Shown here piece after piece: positions 42,703 to 51,035 of a DNA stretch of 64,000 bases. The stretch's first letter is position 1. The number at the start of each line of letters is the position of its first letter. The translations under genes were made by a program, and so were the position numbers. Source of the stretch: Phytoactinopolyspora limicola (lineage in GTDB: Bacteria; Actinomycetota; Actinomycetes; Jiangellales; Jiangellaceae); contig NZ_JAAOEN010000001.1 of assembly GCF_011320225.1 (NCBI RefSeq), positions 725,652 to 789,651 on the forward strand, in the 5' to 3' direction. Under the pieces are notes generated by a model, which was given only the letters and a program-made list of their open reading frames with translations, made no database searches and had not been told where the DNA came from.

Positions 42703-44250
42703 ATGACGATGTGGACTCACTCCCGGGCAGCGAAGCGGCGGGGCACCGCAGGACGCCAGGTGGGCGACACCGCGGAGGAGGGGATGGCCGGAGAGGCCGT
42801 GCCTGATGTCAACCAGCCTGCCGCCGCTCCGGAGCCGCGCACTGAGCCGACAACCAACGGCAACGTCCCCGCGCCAGCGCGCGGTGGTGGCGTCGCCCCG
42901 GGGCATACCGGGCACAACGGCGTCGATCATGTGCGGTGGATGGAATCGAACACCAACGGCGCAAGCCATGAACCGGCGGGATCAGCACTGATGAGTGCCG
43001 ACGTTGCGGGAGCTGGAGCGGCATCGGACGAAGCCGAGCCACCGGCTGACCCGGAGTCAGGAACGTCAGGAGAGGCCCCGGGATCCTCCGTTGTGGTCGC
43101 TCAGGCCGCTCCTCAGCAGGTCCGGACTGGGCCGTTCGGGTTCGATACCGTTGCCCTGCGCGAGACCATCGACATGGCCGATGGCCGCCACGATCAGCTG
43201 GCGCAACGCTTCTACTCCAACCTCTTCGCCAGTCAGCCGGAGCTGCGCGAGCTTTTTCCCGCCGGGATGGAGGCGCAGCGTAGCCGGCTGGTCACAGCGT
43301 TGATCCGGGTCGTGGGCAGCGCCGACAGCCAGGAAGACCTCGAGGCATTCCTCGCGGGGCTCGGCCGTGACCACCGGAAGTTCGGTGTGATCACCGAGCA
43401 CTACGCACCCTTGGGCTCGGCCCTGGTGCTCGCGTTCCGGCAGGAGCTGGGTGAGCAATGGACCAGGCGACACGAGAAGGCGTGGATCCAGGCGTACGAC
43501 ACCATGGCCATGATCATGACGGGGAGCGCTGAACGCGACGCCGTGATGTGGCCGGCCTGGTGGGACGCCGAGGTCGTCTTCCACCGCAGGCTGCTGGACG
43601 ATCTCGCCATCATCCAGGCCCGCCCGCACACCGATTTTCCGTACCGACCGGGTCAGTACTGCTACGTCATGTCACCGCGCCGGCCGAAGATGTGGCGAGC
43701 GCTGTCGTTGGCGTCAGCACCACGTGATGACGGCCTGGTGGAGTTCCACGTCCGTGCGGTTGGTGCGGGATGGGTGAGCAGCGCGCTGGTATGGCGCACC
43801 GAGGCCGGTGATGTCCTGCGCCTCGGGGCACCCCAGGGCTACGACCTCGCCAATCCGCGGTCGGAACGCGACCTGTTGTGCATCGCCGGAGGGGTCGGGA
43901 TCGCCCCCATCCTGGCGGGGCTCCAGGAGTTGGAGCAACGCTTGGATGGCCGCCGTGTGCACGTCTTTTACGCCGGGCGAGATCGCGACAGTCTCTACGC
44001 GCTGCCACACCTGGAATCGATCGGGGTGCGTTATCGGCGGCTGACCGTCGTCCCCGTCGTCTCACCCGAAGGGCCCGAGGATCGTAGCCCGGATCTTATG
44101 GGCAATATCGTGTCGGCGTACGGAGATTGGCGTCAGCACGACGTCTATCTCGCCGGACCTACCCCCATGGTGCAGGCGGCGCTGACTCGGCTGCGCGAGC
44201 AGCAGATCCCGGAGGGGCAGATCGTCTGCGACGACTACGGAACCTGGTGA
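42703..44250 (+). CDS. Flavohemoglobin-like protein with long N-terminal extension
   Basis: This protein has up to 515 residues; ATG 42709, six bases after GGAGAGG, may be the true start. About 145 low-complexity residues precede a globin domain with B10-type Tyr in 'RFYSNLFASQPELRELF' and proximal-His region 'LGRDHRKFGVITEHYAPLG'. An FNR-type reductase follows with 'WRALSLASAP' in place of the usual FAD motif RxYS, NAD-site 'CIAGGVGIAPILAGLQEL' and 'YLAGPTPMVQAAL'. The set suggests NO dioxygenase or related O2/NO chemistry. The extension and the altered FAD motif are unusual. Confidence 0.87.
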   Translation: MTMWTHSRAAKRRGTAGRQVGDTAEEGMAGEAVPDVNQPAAAPEPRTEPTTNGNVPAPARGGGVAPGHTGHNGVDHVRWMESNTNGASHEPAGSALMSADVAGAGAASDEAEPPADPESGTSGEAPGSSVVVAQAAPQQVRTGPFGFDTVALRETIDMADGRHDQLAQRFYSNLFASQPELRELFPAGMEAQRSRLVTALIRVVGSADSQEDLEAFLAGLGRDHRKFGVITEHYAPLGSALVLAFRQELGEQWTRRHEKAWIQAYDTMAMIMTGSAERDAVMWPAWWDAEVVFHRRLLDDLAIIQARPHTDFPYRPGQYCYVMSPRRPKMWRALSLASAPRDDGLVEFHVRAVGAGWVSSALVWRTEAGDVLRLGAPQGYDLANPRSERDLLCIAGGVGIAPILAGLQELEQRLDGRRVHVFYAGRDRDSLYALPHLESIGVRYRRLTVVPVVSPEGPEDRSPDLMGNIVSAYGDWRQHDVYLAGPTPMVQAALTRLREQQIPEGQIVCDDYGTW

Positions 44251-44339
44251 GATAAACCGGTTGTTGCTCCCGTTCATGGGCCCGTGGGTCTGGGCGCCTG
44301 GGCCCCTTGTGCCACCGAAGTAGGGCGGCATAACAACAT

Positions 44340-44377
44340 CTAGGGGAATCTACTAACGGCACTAGAAAGCCCTAGAC
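44340..44377. repeat. CTAG-rich tract, left of AAA ATPase gene
   Basis: Three CTAG tetramers, a rare word in high-GC actinobacterial DNA, occur in 38 bases. CTAGAAAGCCCTAGAC (44362-44377) matches the reverse complement of 45846-45861 at 14 of 16 positions. Confidence 0.55.
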
Positions 44378-44399
44378 GCTGGTAGAACGGTCACCTCCC

Positions 44400-44457
44400 C
44401 CAGTGATCATGAACACTTACCCGTGCCATGACACGGGAAAGTGTTCATGATCACTGG
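44400..44457. terminator. Long palindrome between convergent genes
   Basis: Arms 44400-44425 and 44432-44457 pair with one mismatch around a 6-base loop. The core reads ATCATGAACACTT then CCCGTG and belongs to the same family as 45735 and 50129. It lies beyond the stops of the rightward flavohemoglobin-like gene and the leftward ATPase gene, a natural place for a bidirectional terminator. Confidence 0.75.
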
Positions 44458-44478
44458 ATGAGGCATTGGCGCCGCCTC

Positions 44479-45672
44479 TCAGGTGGCGTGTTTGCGGAGG
44501 TAAATGCCGAAGTGAGGCACGGTGAACGCGATGCTGCCTCGCTCGGCTGAGTAGAGCAGCCCTTTCTTGATCAGCGAGTCCCTGGCCGGTGATAACGACG
44601 ACGGCCTGCGGCCAAGGTGGGTGGCGACGTCGGCGGTGGCGACCGTGCCGTCGGTCAGCTCCGACAGGGATGCCATCGCCTGCAAGTACTCGCGTTCGGC
44701 GGGAGTAGCGCGTTCGTAGCGGGAACCGAAGAACCCGACCGCCAGCTCTGCTTCCGCATCGGGCGCGGCGACCATGACGTCGGCTTCGGTGATCGGTGTT
44801 GCGGGTGCGTGATCCCACGTGACCTTGCCATACGCCTGGACGAAGTACGGGTACCCCTCGGTGGCGGTGTAGAGCGCGTCGAGGGCCTCCGCGTCGTAGG
44901 CCACGCCCTCGTCGGCAGCCGGGGCGGCCAGCGCGAAGTCTGCCGCCTGGCGGTCGAGCCGGTCGATGCGGATGTAGCGGAACAGCCGCTCGGAGTAGGA
45001 CTTGGAGGCGGACAGTACCGCGGGGAGGTGGGGGAGGCCGGCGCCGACGACTACCAGCGGTAGAGCCTGTTGGGACAACTCGTGGCAGGCGGCGCAGAGC
45101 GCGGACACGTCCGCCGGCGGAATGTCCTGCATCTCGTCGATGAAGATCGCGACACCGACCCCGACGTCGCGGGCCACGGCTGCGGCGTCTACCAGCAACT
45201 CGACGAGGTCGACCTCGATGTCGCCCGTGTCGGCGCGGCCCGCGGCGGCCGGCACGTCGATCCCTGGATGCCAGCGATCGCGCAGCTTGGCACCGTCGCC
45301 GGCGGATCGTAGCGCGAACGCCTTGAGCACGCCCAGGAACTGATCGATCTGGTCCGGATCGCGATGGCGGGGGGTGAGTTCACGCACAGCCATGTGTAGC
45401 GCGCTGGCGAGCGGGCGGCGGATGGACTGCTCGGGCCGGGCCTCGATCTTGCCCGTACCCCAGAGTCGCCGGATGGCTTGTGATCGCAGCGCGTTCAGCA
45501 ATACGGTCTTGCCGACACCGCGCAGGCCGGTCAGGACCAGCGAACGTTCTGGGCGTCCTCGGGCGATGCGCTCCAGCACGACATCGAACTGCTCGAGCTC
45601 GCGGTCGCGGCCGGCGAGTTCTGGGGGCCGCTGGCCGGCGCCAGGAGCATAGGGATTCCGTACCGGATCCAT
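44479..45672 (-). CDS. AAA ATPase, ORC1/CDC6-like, with winged-helix C terminus
   Basis: This 397-residue ATPase has Walker A TGLRGVGKT (48-56), Walker B VAIFIDEMQDI (about 173-183), a sensor-1-like 'LPLVVVGAGLPHLP' and an arginine-rich sensor region. The last ~80 residues form a winged-helix domain ('EREYLQAMASLSELTDGTVATADVATHLGRRPSSLSPARDSLIKKGLLY'). It belongs to the archaeal-type ATPases seen singly in many actinobacteria. No partner gene is present. It is bracketed by palindromes and CTAG-rich tracts, suggesting transfer as a unit. Role unknown. Confidence 0.85.
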   Translation of the reverse strand: MDPVRNPYAPGAGQRPPELAGRDRELEQFDVVLERIARGRPERSLVLTGLRGVGKTVLLNALRSQAIRRLWGTGKIEARPEQSIRRPLASALHMAVRELTPRHRDPDQIDQFLGVLKAFALRSAGDGAKLRDRWHPGIDVPAAAGRADTGDIEVDLVELLVDAAAVARDVGVGVAIFIDEMQDIPPADVSALCAACHELSQQALPLVVVGAGLPHLPAVLSASKSYSERLFRYIRIDRLDRQAADFALAAPAADEGVAYDAEALDALYTATEGYPYFVQAYGKVTWDHAPATPITEADVMVAAPDAEAELAVGFFGSRYERATPAEREYLQAMASLSELTDGTVATADVATHLGRRPSSLSPARDSLIKKGLLYSAERGSIAFTVPHFGIYLRKHAT

Positions 45673-45695
45673 GATCGGACTCTATCGGCTCGTCT

Positions 45696-45734
45696 AGCTT
45701 GAGCCGTAGATTTCGGTAGAGGGTTCTAGTGTGT
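45696..45734. repeat. CTAG-containing tract upstream of AAA ATPase gene
   Basis: Two CTAG words lie in this AT-richer stretch between the ATPase start and the palindrome at 45735. It probably contains the ATPase promoter. On the minus strand it shares pieces such as AATCTAC and TAGACG with the left tract. Confidence 0.4.
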
Positions 45735-45810
45735 CCCGCTGCTCCCATGATCATGAACACTTTGCCGTGGCATGACACGGCAAAGTGTTCATGATCATGG
45801 GAGCAGCGGG
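45735..45810. terminator. Long palindrome with perfect 35-bp arms
   Basis: Arms 45735-45769 and 45776-45810 match perfectly; the loop is GCATGA. The core ATGATCATGAACACTTTGCC is identical to that at 50129. It lies after the ABC-2 permease gene and before the ATPase gene, both leftward, so it can terminate the transporter transcript. Confidence 0.78.
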
Positions 45811-45845
45811 GCGGGGACCGGCCCGTCGCCGTCACCTCTCGGCTT

Positions 45846-45885
45846 GTCTAGCCCTTTCTAGGAAAATGACAAGAGAGCGCTAGAA
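45846..45885. repeat. CTAG-rich tract, right of AAA ATPase gene
   Basis: Three CTAG words in 40 bases. GTCTAGCCCTTTCTAG (45846-45861) is the near-exact inverted partner of 44362-44377. Together the two tracts bracket the ATPase gene and its palindromes. Confidence 0.55.
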
Positions 45886-45959
45886 GGGGTGATATGCCGT
45901 TGCCCAGGGTCCACGAGGACGCTGGGCGACGACGAGAAGTGGCACTGGCCAGCAGCCGC

Positions 45960-46811
45960 TCAGCGGCTCAACGCGGAGAACCTGCGGATGGCCAGCGGCA
46001 CGAAGATCACCAGCAGGGCGAGCGGCCATAGCGCGGCTACGCCTACCGCGTTGTCGGTGACCCATGAACTCGCTGCCCAACTAGGGTTCTCGAACAACTC
46101 GCGGACGGCACCGGCGGTCGCCGACATCGGATTCCATTCGGCGATGGTGCCCATCCACGCGGGCATCGTCGTCGGTGAGACGAAGACGCTGGACAGGAAG
46201 GCGACTGGCCAGACCAGGATCTGGACCGCCTGGACCATCTCGGGTTTGCCGACGACGAGCCCGAGGTAGATGCCGACCCACAACATGGCGAAGCGCAGGA
46301 GGAGAAGAAGGCCTACCGCGGCCAGCGCCGCAGCCAGCGGGCCGTGCCATCGCCAACCGATCAACAGTCCGGCGCCGATCATGATCAGTAGTCCGACGAC
46401 GGAGTGGAGCATGTCGATGACACTGCGGCCGACCAGTATGGCCGACGGTGCGATCGGCATCGAGCGAAACCGATCCAGGACACCTCGGTTGACGTCCTGG
46501 GTCACCGCGATCATCGTGTTCTCCAGGCCGAACGCCATGGTCAAGGCCAACATGCCGGGAACCAGGAACTCGATGTAGTCGCCGCCTCCGGCAACGGCCA
46601 TGCCGCCACCCAGGAAGTAGGCGAACATCACCAGCATCATGACCGGGAACAGCAGCGCGACCACCAGTGGCCCAGGGTTGCGGCTCCAATAGAGCAGCCC
46701 GCGACGGGTCATGGTTACCGAATCGGTGACGAGGCGGGTGGTCCGGGAGCGGGCGGTGTGCGGAGCTGGATGAGGGACTGCCGGGCTGGTGAGAACCGTG
46801 GTGTTACTCAT
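45960..46811 (-). CDS. ABC-2 type permease (DrrB-like)
   Basis: From ATG 46811 the protein has 283 residues and six hydrophobic segments. It contains the ABC-2 landmarks '[56 protein letters not shown]' and '[39 protein letters not shown]'. This is the membrane part of a daunorubicin-type exporter. Its start overlaps the ATPase stop by 4 bases. Expression is expected to follow the PadR regulator encoded divergently. Confidence 0.94.
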   Translation of the reverse strand: MSNTTVLTSPAVPHPAPHTARSRTTRLVTDSVTMTRRGLLYWSRNPGPLVVALLFPVMMLVMFAYFLGGGMAVAGGGDYIEFLVPGMLALTMAFGLENTMIAVTQDVNRGVLDRFRSMPIAPSAILVGRSVIDMLHSVVGLLIMIGAGLLIGWRWHGPLAAALAAVGLLLLLRFAMLWVGIYLGLVVGKPEMVQAVQILVWPVAFLSSVFVSPTTMPAWMGTIAEWNPMSATAGAVRELFENPSWAASSWVTDNAVGVAALWPLALLVIFVPLAIRRFSALSR

Positions 46812-47791
46812 GCGGTGACCTCCCGCTCGTTGTTCTCGTGGTGCTCGGAACCGGTGAGATGCAGGAAGACCTCGTCGAGGGTAGGTCGCCGCAGGGCGAT
46901 GTCTTCCGCCTGTATGCCGGCATCGTTCAGCTCGCGGATGATCTTTGACAATGCGGCCATCCGGTCCTGGACGGGTGCGCTGGCCATCCTCCGGTCGGGA
47001 TCGGTGGTCACTGGACCGGCCGCCGCTCGGGCGACGACGTCGGCGGTGGTATCGAGCTGCCCGGCCTCGTGCACCGTGACGTCCACCCGGTCTCCGCCCA
47101 GCGAGGACTTGAGTTCGTCCACCGTGCCATCGGCGATGATCCGACCATGGTCGACGACCGATACGCGGTCGGCGAGTTGATCCGCTTCTTCTAGGTACTG
47201 CGTGGTGAGTAGGACCGTCGTGCCTCCTCCGATAAGCGATCGAACCGAGTCCCACACGTCGGTTCGGCCGCGCGGGTCGAGCCCGGTCGTGGGTTCGTCG
47301 AGGAAGAGGATTTCTGGTGCCATGATGAGGCTGGCGGCAAGGTCGAGCCGTCGACGCATCCCACCGCTGTACTTCTTGATGGCCTTCGTCCCGGTGTCGG
47401 CGAGCCCGAACTGTTCTAGAAGCTCATTGGCGCGCTGAGCGGCACCGCGTGCCCCCAGGTGGTAAAGGCGGCCGAACAGGTCAAGATTCTGCCGCCCGCT
47501 CAGCTCTTCGTCCACGGCCGCGTGTTGTCCCAGTAGTCCAATCCGGTAACGGACGTCGTCGGCCTGCCGGACCACGTCGAACCCGGCCACTCGGGCCTGA
47601 CCCCGGGTGGGGCGCAGCAACGTGGACAGGATTCTGACCAAAGTTGTCTTGCCTGCGCCGTTGGGGCCGAGGACGGCATGGACGGTGCCGCGGGGGATGG
47701 CGAGATCGACTACGGCCAGTGCCTCCTTCTTTCCGTAGGTTTTGCCGAGTCCTTCGATGGTGATCGCGTCAGCGTCGTCGGAGCTGCGCAC
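46808..47791 (-). CDS. ABC-2 exporter ATPase (DrrA-like)
   Basis: GTG 47791 is chosen as start because GGGAGG lies 5 bases upstream, giving 327 residues; the open frame extends to 47857. It has Walker [10 protein letters not shown], signature [16 protein letters not shown], Walker [13 protein letters not shown] and H-loop [10 protein letters not shown]. The C-terminal ~90 residues resemble the DrrA regulatory extension ('[14 protein letters not shown]'). It energises drug or lipid export by the permease encoded next. Confidence 0.95.
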   Translation of the reverse strand: MRSSDDADAITIEGLGKTYGKKEALAVVDLAIPRGTVHAVLGPNGAGKTTLVRILSTLLRPTRGQARVAGFDVVRQADDVRYRIGLLGQHAAVDEELSGRQNLDLFGRLYHLGARGAAQRANELLEQFGLADTGTKAIKKYSGGMRRRLDLAASLIMAPEILFLDEPTTGLDPRGRTDVWDSVRSLIGGGTTVLLTTQYLEEADQLADRVSVVDHGRIIADGTVDELKSSLGGDRVDVTVHEAGQLDTTADVVARAAAGPVTTDPDRRMASAPVQDRMAALSKIIRELNDAGIQAEDIALRRPTLDEVFLHLTGSEHHENNEREVTA

Positions 47792-47804
47792 TCGAACCTC
47801 CCAG

Positions 47805-47863
47805 TAGTCAAATTTGACCAGCCGGCCAAACGTACTCCGATCGGTGTAACTAGTCAAATTTGA
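47805..47863. promoter_or_regulatory. Twin PadR operator-like sites
   Basis: TAGTCAAATTTGA occurs twice in direct orientation, at 47805-47817 and 47851-47863; each contains the perfect palindrome TCAAATTTGA. They lie between the divergent padR-type gene and the exporter genes, which fits PadR repression of both. Confidence 0.75.
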
Positions 47864-47924
47864 TTAATATTCCCGCGAGAAGCCCCGCCCGGGCCGATAC
47901 GCTGGACTCCGAAAGGGGTGTTCC

Positions 47925-48608
47925 ATGGAAACTCGGGTGCCGGTCGTCCGGTTGCTGGTGCTGGGCGCGGTACGCCAGCATGGTCGGGCGCACGGTTATC
48001 AGGTCCGCAACGACCTTGAGTTCTGGGGTGCGCAGCAATGGTCTACGGCCAAGCCGGGCTCGATCTATCACGCGCTCAAACAGCTGGCGAAGGAGGGCTT
48101 GCTTGTCGAACACGACACCGCCCCCAGCACGGCTGGTGGACCACCGAGAACGGAGTACGAGCTCACAGCGGCAGGCCATCAGACCTACCTCGACCTGCTC
48201 CGGGCCGCGCTGCGCACATATGACCAGAAGATCGACGTCTTGACCTCCGGCGTCGGATTCATCGTGGATCTGCGGCGAGACGAAGCCATCGCGTTGCTCA
48301 ACGAGCGCATCGCGGCGTTGGAGAGCTGGCGCGACGAGGTGGTCAAAGAGTGGACACCGGATCCGGCGCCAGAGGAATGGACCCACATCGGCGAGATCAT
48401 GCAACTGTGGATCCACAACGCCGAGAGTGGTATCGAATGGACCCGCGGCCTCATCCGGCGTCTTGAGGATGGCCGGTACGTGATGGCTGGTGAGGGCGTC
48501 CGCAGCGTCGAGGTGTTGACCGAGTGGGTGGCCGAACACTCAGCGGTGGGGACGACAGAAGTCCGTGATGCCGGGATGGAGACAGGGCACGGCACAATTG
48601 AACGGTGA
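47925..48608 (+). CDS. PadR-family transcriptional regulator
   Basis: This 227-residue regulator starts METRVPVVRLLVLGAVRQHGRAHGYQVRNDLE. The N-terminal winged helix has the PadR signature 'GSIYHALKQLAKEGLLVEH' and 'RTEYELTAAGHQTYLDLL'; the C-terminal half is the PadR effector and dimer domain. It is divergent from the DrrAB-like exporter, the usual arrangement for a ligand-released repressor. Two identical palindromic sites lie between them. It overlaps the next gene by 4 bases. Confidence 0.95.
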   Translation: METRVPVVRLLVLGAVRQHGRAHGYQVRNDLEFWGAQQWSTAKPGSIYHALKQLAKEGLLVEHDTAPSTAGGPPRTEYELTAAGHQTYLDLLRAALRTYDQKIDVLTSGVGFIVDLRRDEAIALLNERIAALESWRDEVVKEWTPDPAPEEWTHIGEIMQLWIHNAESGIEWTRGLIRRLEDGRYVMAGEGVRSVEVLTEWVAEHSAVGTTEVRDAGMETGHGTIER

Positions 48609-49021
48609 TCTCCGTCGAGTTGGCGCGCCGCCTCCGGGACAGCGGTCTGCGCTGGGATCCCCGGCCGGGTGACCACTTCGTCCTCCCCGATCGGGGTATG
48701 GACGACGAGGTGTTCGTGGTGAGCACCATGGTGGTGGATGTCCACGAATTCCCATCAGGGCGGGTGATCGGATTCAACGGCACCGTCGAGTGGGCGCTCG
48801 ACAGCATCGAGAAGGACGCCGCACTCTGGTTGCCGACGGAAGCTCAGCTGCGGGAACGGCTCGGCGCCACGTTCGTACGTCTCAGCCGCGTCGACGGCCG
48901 GTTCGTCGTCGTTCTCGACGTCGACGGCCGCGAGGTGTCACATACGGCTGAGCGTGCCGAAGAGGCGTACGGGCGAGCGCTGTTACACCTAGTGTCCCCC
49001 GCCGGAGATCCGTGCGTCTGA
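48605..49021 (+). CDS. Conserved actinobacterial protein of unknown function
   Basis: This 138-residue protein starts with GTG inside the PadR stop codon. It begins 'MISVELARRLRDSGLRWDPRPGDHFVLPDRGMDDEVFVVSTMVVDVHEFPSGRVIGFNGTVEWALDSIEKDAALWLP'. I recall close relatives in many actinomycetes labelled 'pilus assembly protein CpaE', but there is no ATPase or receiver motif to support that name. The last nine codons and stop lie in the left arm of a long inverted repeat. Confidence 0.85.
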   Translation: MISVELARRLRDSGLRWDPRPGDHFVLPDRGMDDEVFVVSTMVVDVHEFPSGRVIGFNGTVEWALDSIEKDAALWLPTEAQLRERLGATFVRLSRVDGRFVVVLDVDGREVSHTAERAEEAYGRALLHLVSPAGDPCV

Positions 49022-49150
49022 ATTTGGCGCGCAGGCGGCGCCTCGCTGCGTTGCCGTCGTCGATCGATGCACCACATCGACCTCCTCCGGCGCCTTGCGA
49101 TGCATCCACCTTCACACCAACTTCAGACGCGGATCTCCGGCGGGGGACAC
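48992..49150. repeat. Long inverted repeat spanning a gene 3' end
   Basis: The left arm 48992-49027 pairs with 49117-49150, allowing one 2-base bulge and one mismatch; the spacer is 89 bases. The left arm encodes the end of the preceding gene. It separates that gene from the convergent Fpg/Nei gene and could act as a bidirectional terminator. The spacer is long for that, so a small recombination product is another option. Confidence 0.6.
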
Positions 49151-49234
49151 CAGCTTCAGGTGAGTGAACAGATCGTCCAGCCGGCGGGTTCATGCGGGCG
49201 CGCGGCCTCGCGGTGCCCGCCCCGGTGAACCCAA

Positions 49235-50098
49235 CTATTTGAGCAACCGCGACAGCCGGCGGTCCGCCAACACCTTCCCGCCGGTCTGGCAGGTGGGGCA
49301 GTACTGGAAGCTCGAGTCCGAGAACGACACCTCTCGAACGGTGTCTTGGCACACCGGGCAGGGCTGGCCAGTCCGCCCATGTACCCGCATGGATGACCGC
49401 TTCGAGTCTTTGAGGTCGCGGGCCGCCAGCCCGGCTGCTCGCGTGAGAGCGCTGGTCAACTCGTCGACGATGACCCGATGAAGGTCCGCGACCTCGTCGT
49501 CGGACAGTGTCGATGCCGGATGGAACGGAGAGAGCCGAGCGGCGTGGAGGACCTCGTCGGAATAGGCGTTGCCGATGCCGGCGATCACCGATTGGTTGCG
49601 CAGGACTCCCTTGATCTGTGCTCGCCCGGCCGCCCGCAGAAGTCCGTGCAGGTGCTCGACGGTGAACTCCGGCCCCAACGGATCTATCCCGAGCCGGGCG
49701 ACTCCAGGAACGTCAGAGGCGTCTCGTACGACATAAACCGCCAGCTTCTTACGGGTGCCGGCCTCGGTGAGGTCGAAGCCCGAGCCGTCGACGAGGTGTA
49801 CCCGTAGCGCGAGCGGTCCTTTACCCGGCTTCGGTGGGCGTGGGGACAGCGAGTCGCTCCAGCGCAGCCAGCCGGCGCGAGCAAGATGGATGACGAGGTG
49901 CACGCCGTCGCAGTTGATGTCGAGGAACTTGCCATGCCGGCTGACCCCGGTGACGGTCAGCCCGCCCAGTGCCGTCAGAGGCGGGTCGAACGTCTTGAGG
50001 ACGTTGATGGTGGCGACGTCGATCCGTTTCACGGCCTTGCCGACGGCGTGTTCGCGCAGGAAGGCACCGAGCGCTTCGACCTCCGGTAACTCGGGCAT
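49235..50098 (-). CDS. Fpg/Nei family DNA glycosylase
   Basis: This 287-residue enzyme starts MPELPEVEALG at 50098, giving the catalytic Pro2 and Glu3 after Met removal. It contains 'NVLKTFDPPL', 'SRHGKFLDINCDG', the helix-two-turn-helix 'GVLRNQSVIAGIGNAYSDEVLHAARLSP' and a C-terminal zinc finger (CPVC ... YCPTC). It removes oxidised bases and cleaves at the abasic site. Whether it is Fpg or Nei-like cannot be settled here. It is not in an operon. Confidence 0.93.
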   Translation of the reverse strand: MPELPEVEALGAFLREHAVGKAVKRIDVATINVLKTFDPPLTALGGLTVTGVSRHGKFLDINCDGVHLVIHLARAGWLRWSDSLSPRPPKPGKGPLALRVHLVDGSGFDLTEAGTRKKLAVYVVRDASDVPGVARLGIDPLGPEFTVEHLHGLLRAAGRAQIKGVLRNQSVIAGIGNAYSDEVLHAARLSPFHPASTLSDDEVADLHRVIVDELTSALTRAAGLAARDLKDSKRSSMRVHGRTGQPCPVCQDTVREVSFSDSSFQYCPTCQTGGKVLADRRLSRLLK

Positions 50099-50128
50099 AC
50101 CGCTATCTTGCCGCACCCACCAACCCGA

Positions 50129-50190
50129 GTCCCATGATCATGAACACTTTGCCGTGCCATAGCACGGCAAAGTGTTCATGATCATGGGAC
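50129..50190. terminator. Long palindrome with 29-bp arms at aat 3' end
   Basis: Arms 50129-50157 and 50162-50190 are perfect; the loop is CATA. It has the same core as 45735. The aat stop codon (50182-50184, minus strand) lies inside the right arm, exactly as the kinase stop lies inside the palindrome at 1549. Confidence 0.78.
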
Positions 50191-50889
50191 GGGACGGGTG
50201 CTGAGAGCGGGCGGGAGTTCTAGCCGCAGTGCAGTGCGCAACCGGCTGAGGTACTCCTGCCGCGAAATCTCAACGACACCCAGGCTGGTCAGATGGGGTG
50301 TGCCCCACTGCACGTCAAGCAGCCGTCCACTCGCGCCGTCGGCGCGCAACATCTCCACCAGAGCGACCAACGCCACCTTGGATGCGTCCCGGCCCCACCG
50401 CTGTCGGGCATGGAACATCGACTCGCCTGCGAACAACCCGCCGATAGCCACGCCGTAGAGTCCACCGGCGAGATCACCTTCCGGTGTCCAAGCCTCCACC
50501 GAATGCGCCCAGCCGAGCCGGTGCAGGCGGCGGTACGCGGCCTGCACCTGGCCGGTGATCCAGGCGCCGGGCCGGTCCGGATCCGCACAGGCGGTGATGA
50601 CCTCGTCGAACGCGGTATCGATCCGGATCTCGAACCGCCGGCACGCTTGCCTCAGGGATCGCGGTATCCGAATTCCGCCCAGAGGCAGCACACCACGCGG
50701 GTCAGGCGACCACCAGGCCAGCTCCGACGCCCGGCCGAAGAGGCGGTCGACCGGCATCGGGAACAGGCCGGAGCGATATGCGGCCAGGAGGGTGCCGGGC
50801 TCGAGGTCCGCACCGATGGCGATCAGGTCGTCGTTGCCAGGCTGCGCGATGGGAAGGTCCCATCGGGTCGGTGGCGGATCGACGGGCAC
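50182..50889 (-). CDS. aat: Leucyl/phenylalanyl-tRNA--protein transferase
   Basis: This 235-residue protein has the Aat landmarks 'DDLIAIGADLEPGTLLAAYRSGLFPMP', 'LAWWSPDPRGVLPL', 'AHSVEAWTPEGDLAGGLYGVAIGGLFAGESMFH', 'DASKVALVALVEML' and 'LLDVQWGTPHLTSLG'. It adds Leu or Phe to N-terminal Arg/Lys of proteins, marking them for Clp degradation in the N-degron pathway. It is transcribed alone, and its 3' end forms part of a long palindrome. Confidence 0.96.
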   Translation of the reverse strand: MPVDPPPTRWDLPIAQPGNDDLIAIGADLEPGTLLAAYRSGLFPMPVDRLFGRASELAWWSPDPRGVLPLGGIRIPRSLRQACRRFEIRIDTAFDEVITACADPDRPGAWITGQVQAAYRRLHRLGWAHSVEAWTPEGDLAGGLYGVAIGGLFAGESMFHARQRWGRDASKVALVALVEMLRADGASGRLLDVQWGTPHLTSLGVVEISRQEYLSRLRTALRLELPPALSTRPVP

Positions 50890-51035
50890 TGTGTCCTCCG
50901 CTGTGCTCGTACCGTGCGCTGGCCACCACCCAGAGTATTTCCTCGTCCACCGTAGGTGTTGAGACGGGGAGGGCGGTCCGGCGCTGTGCTGATCGCCCGC
51001 CGTGACGGTGCGGGTTCACGCGTTATGGTGGAGGC

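Noticed and set aside
45735-45810. Insertion-sequence terminal repeat
   Set aside because: No transposase gene lies between the palindromes, and each palindrome is complete in itself rather than half of a pair.
48605-49021. CpaE pilus-assembly protein
   Set aside because: 138 residues with no P-loop or receiver domain; the name commonly attached to this family is not supported by the sequence.
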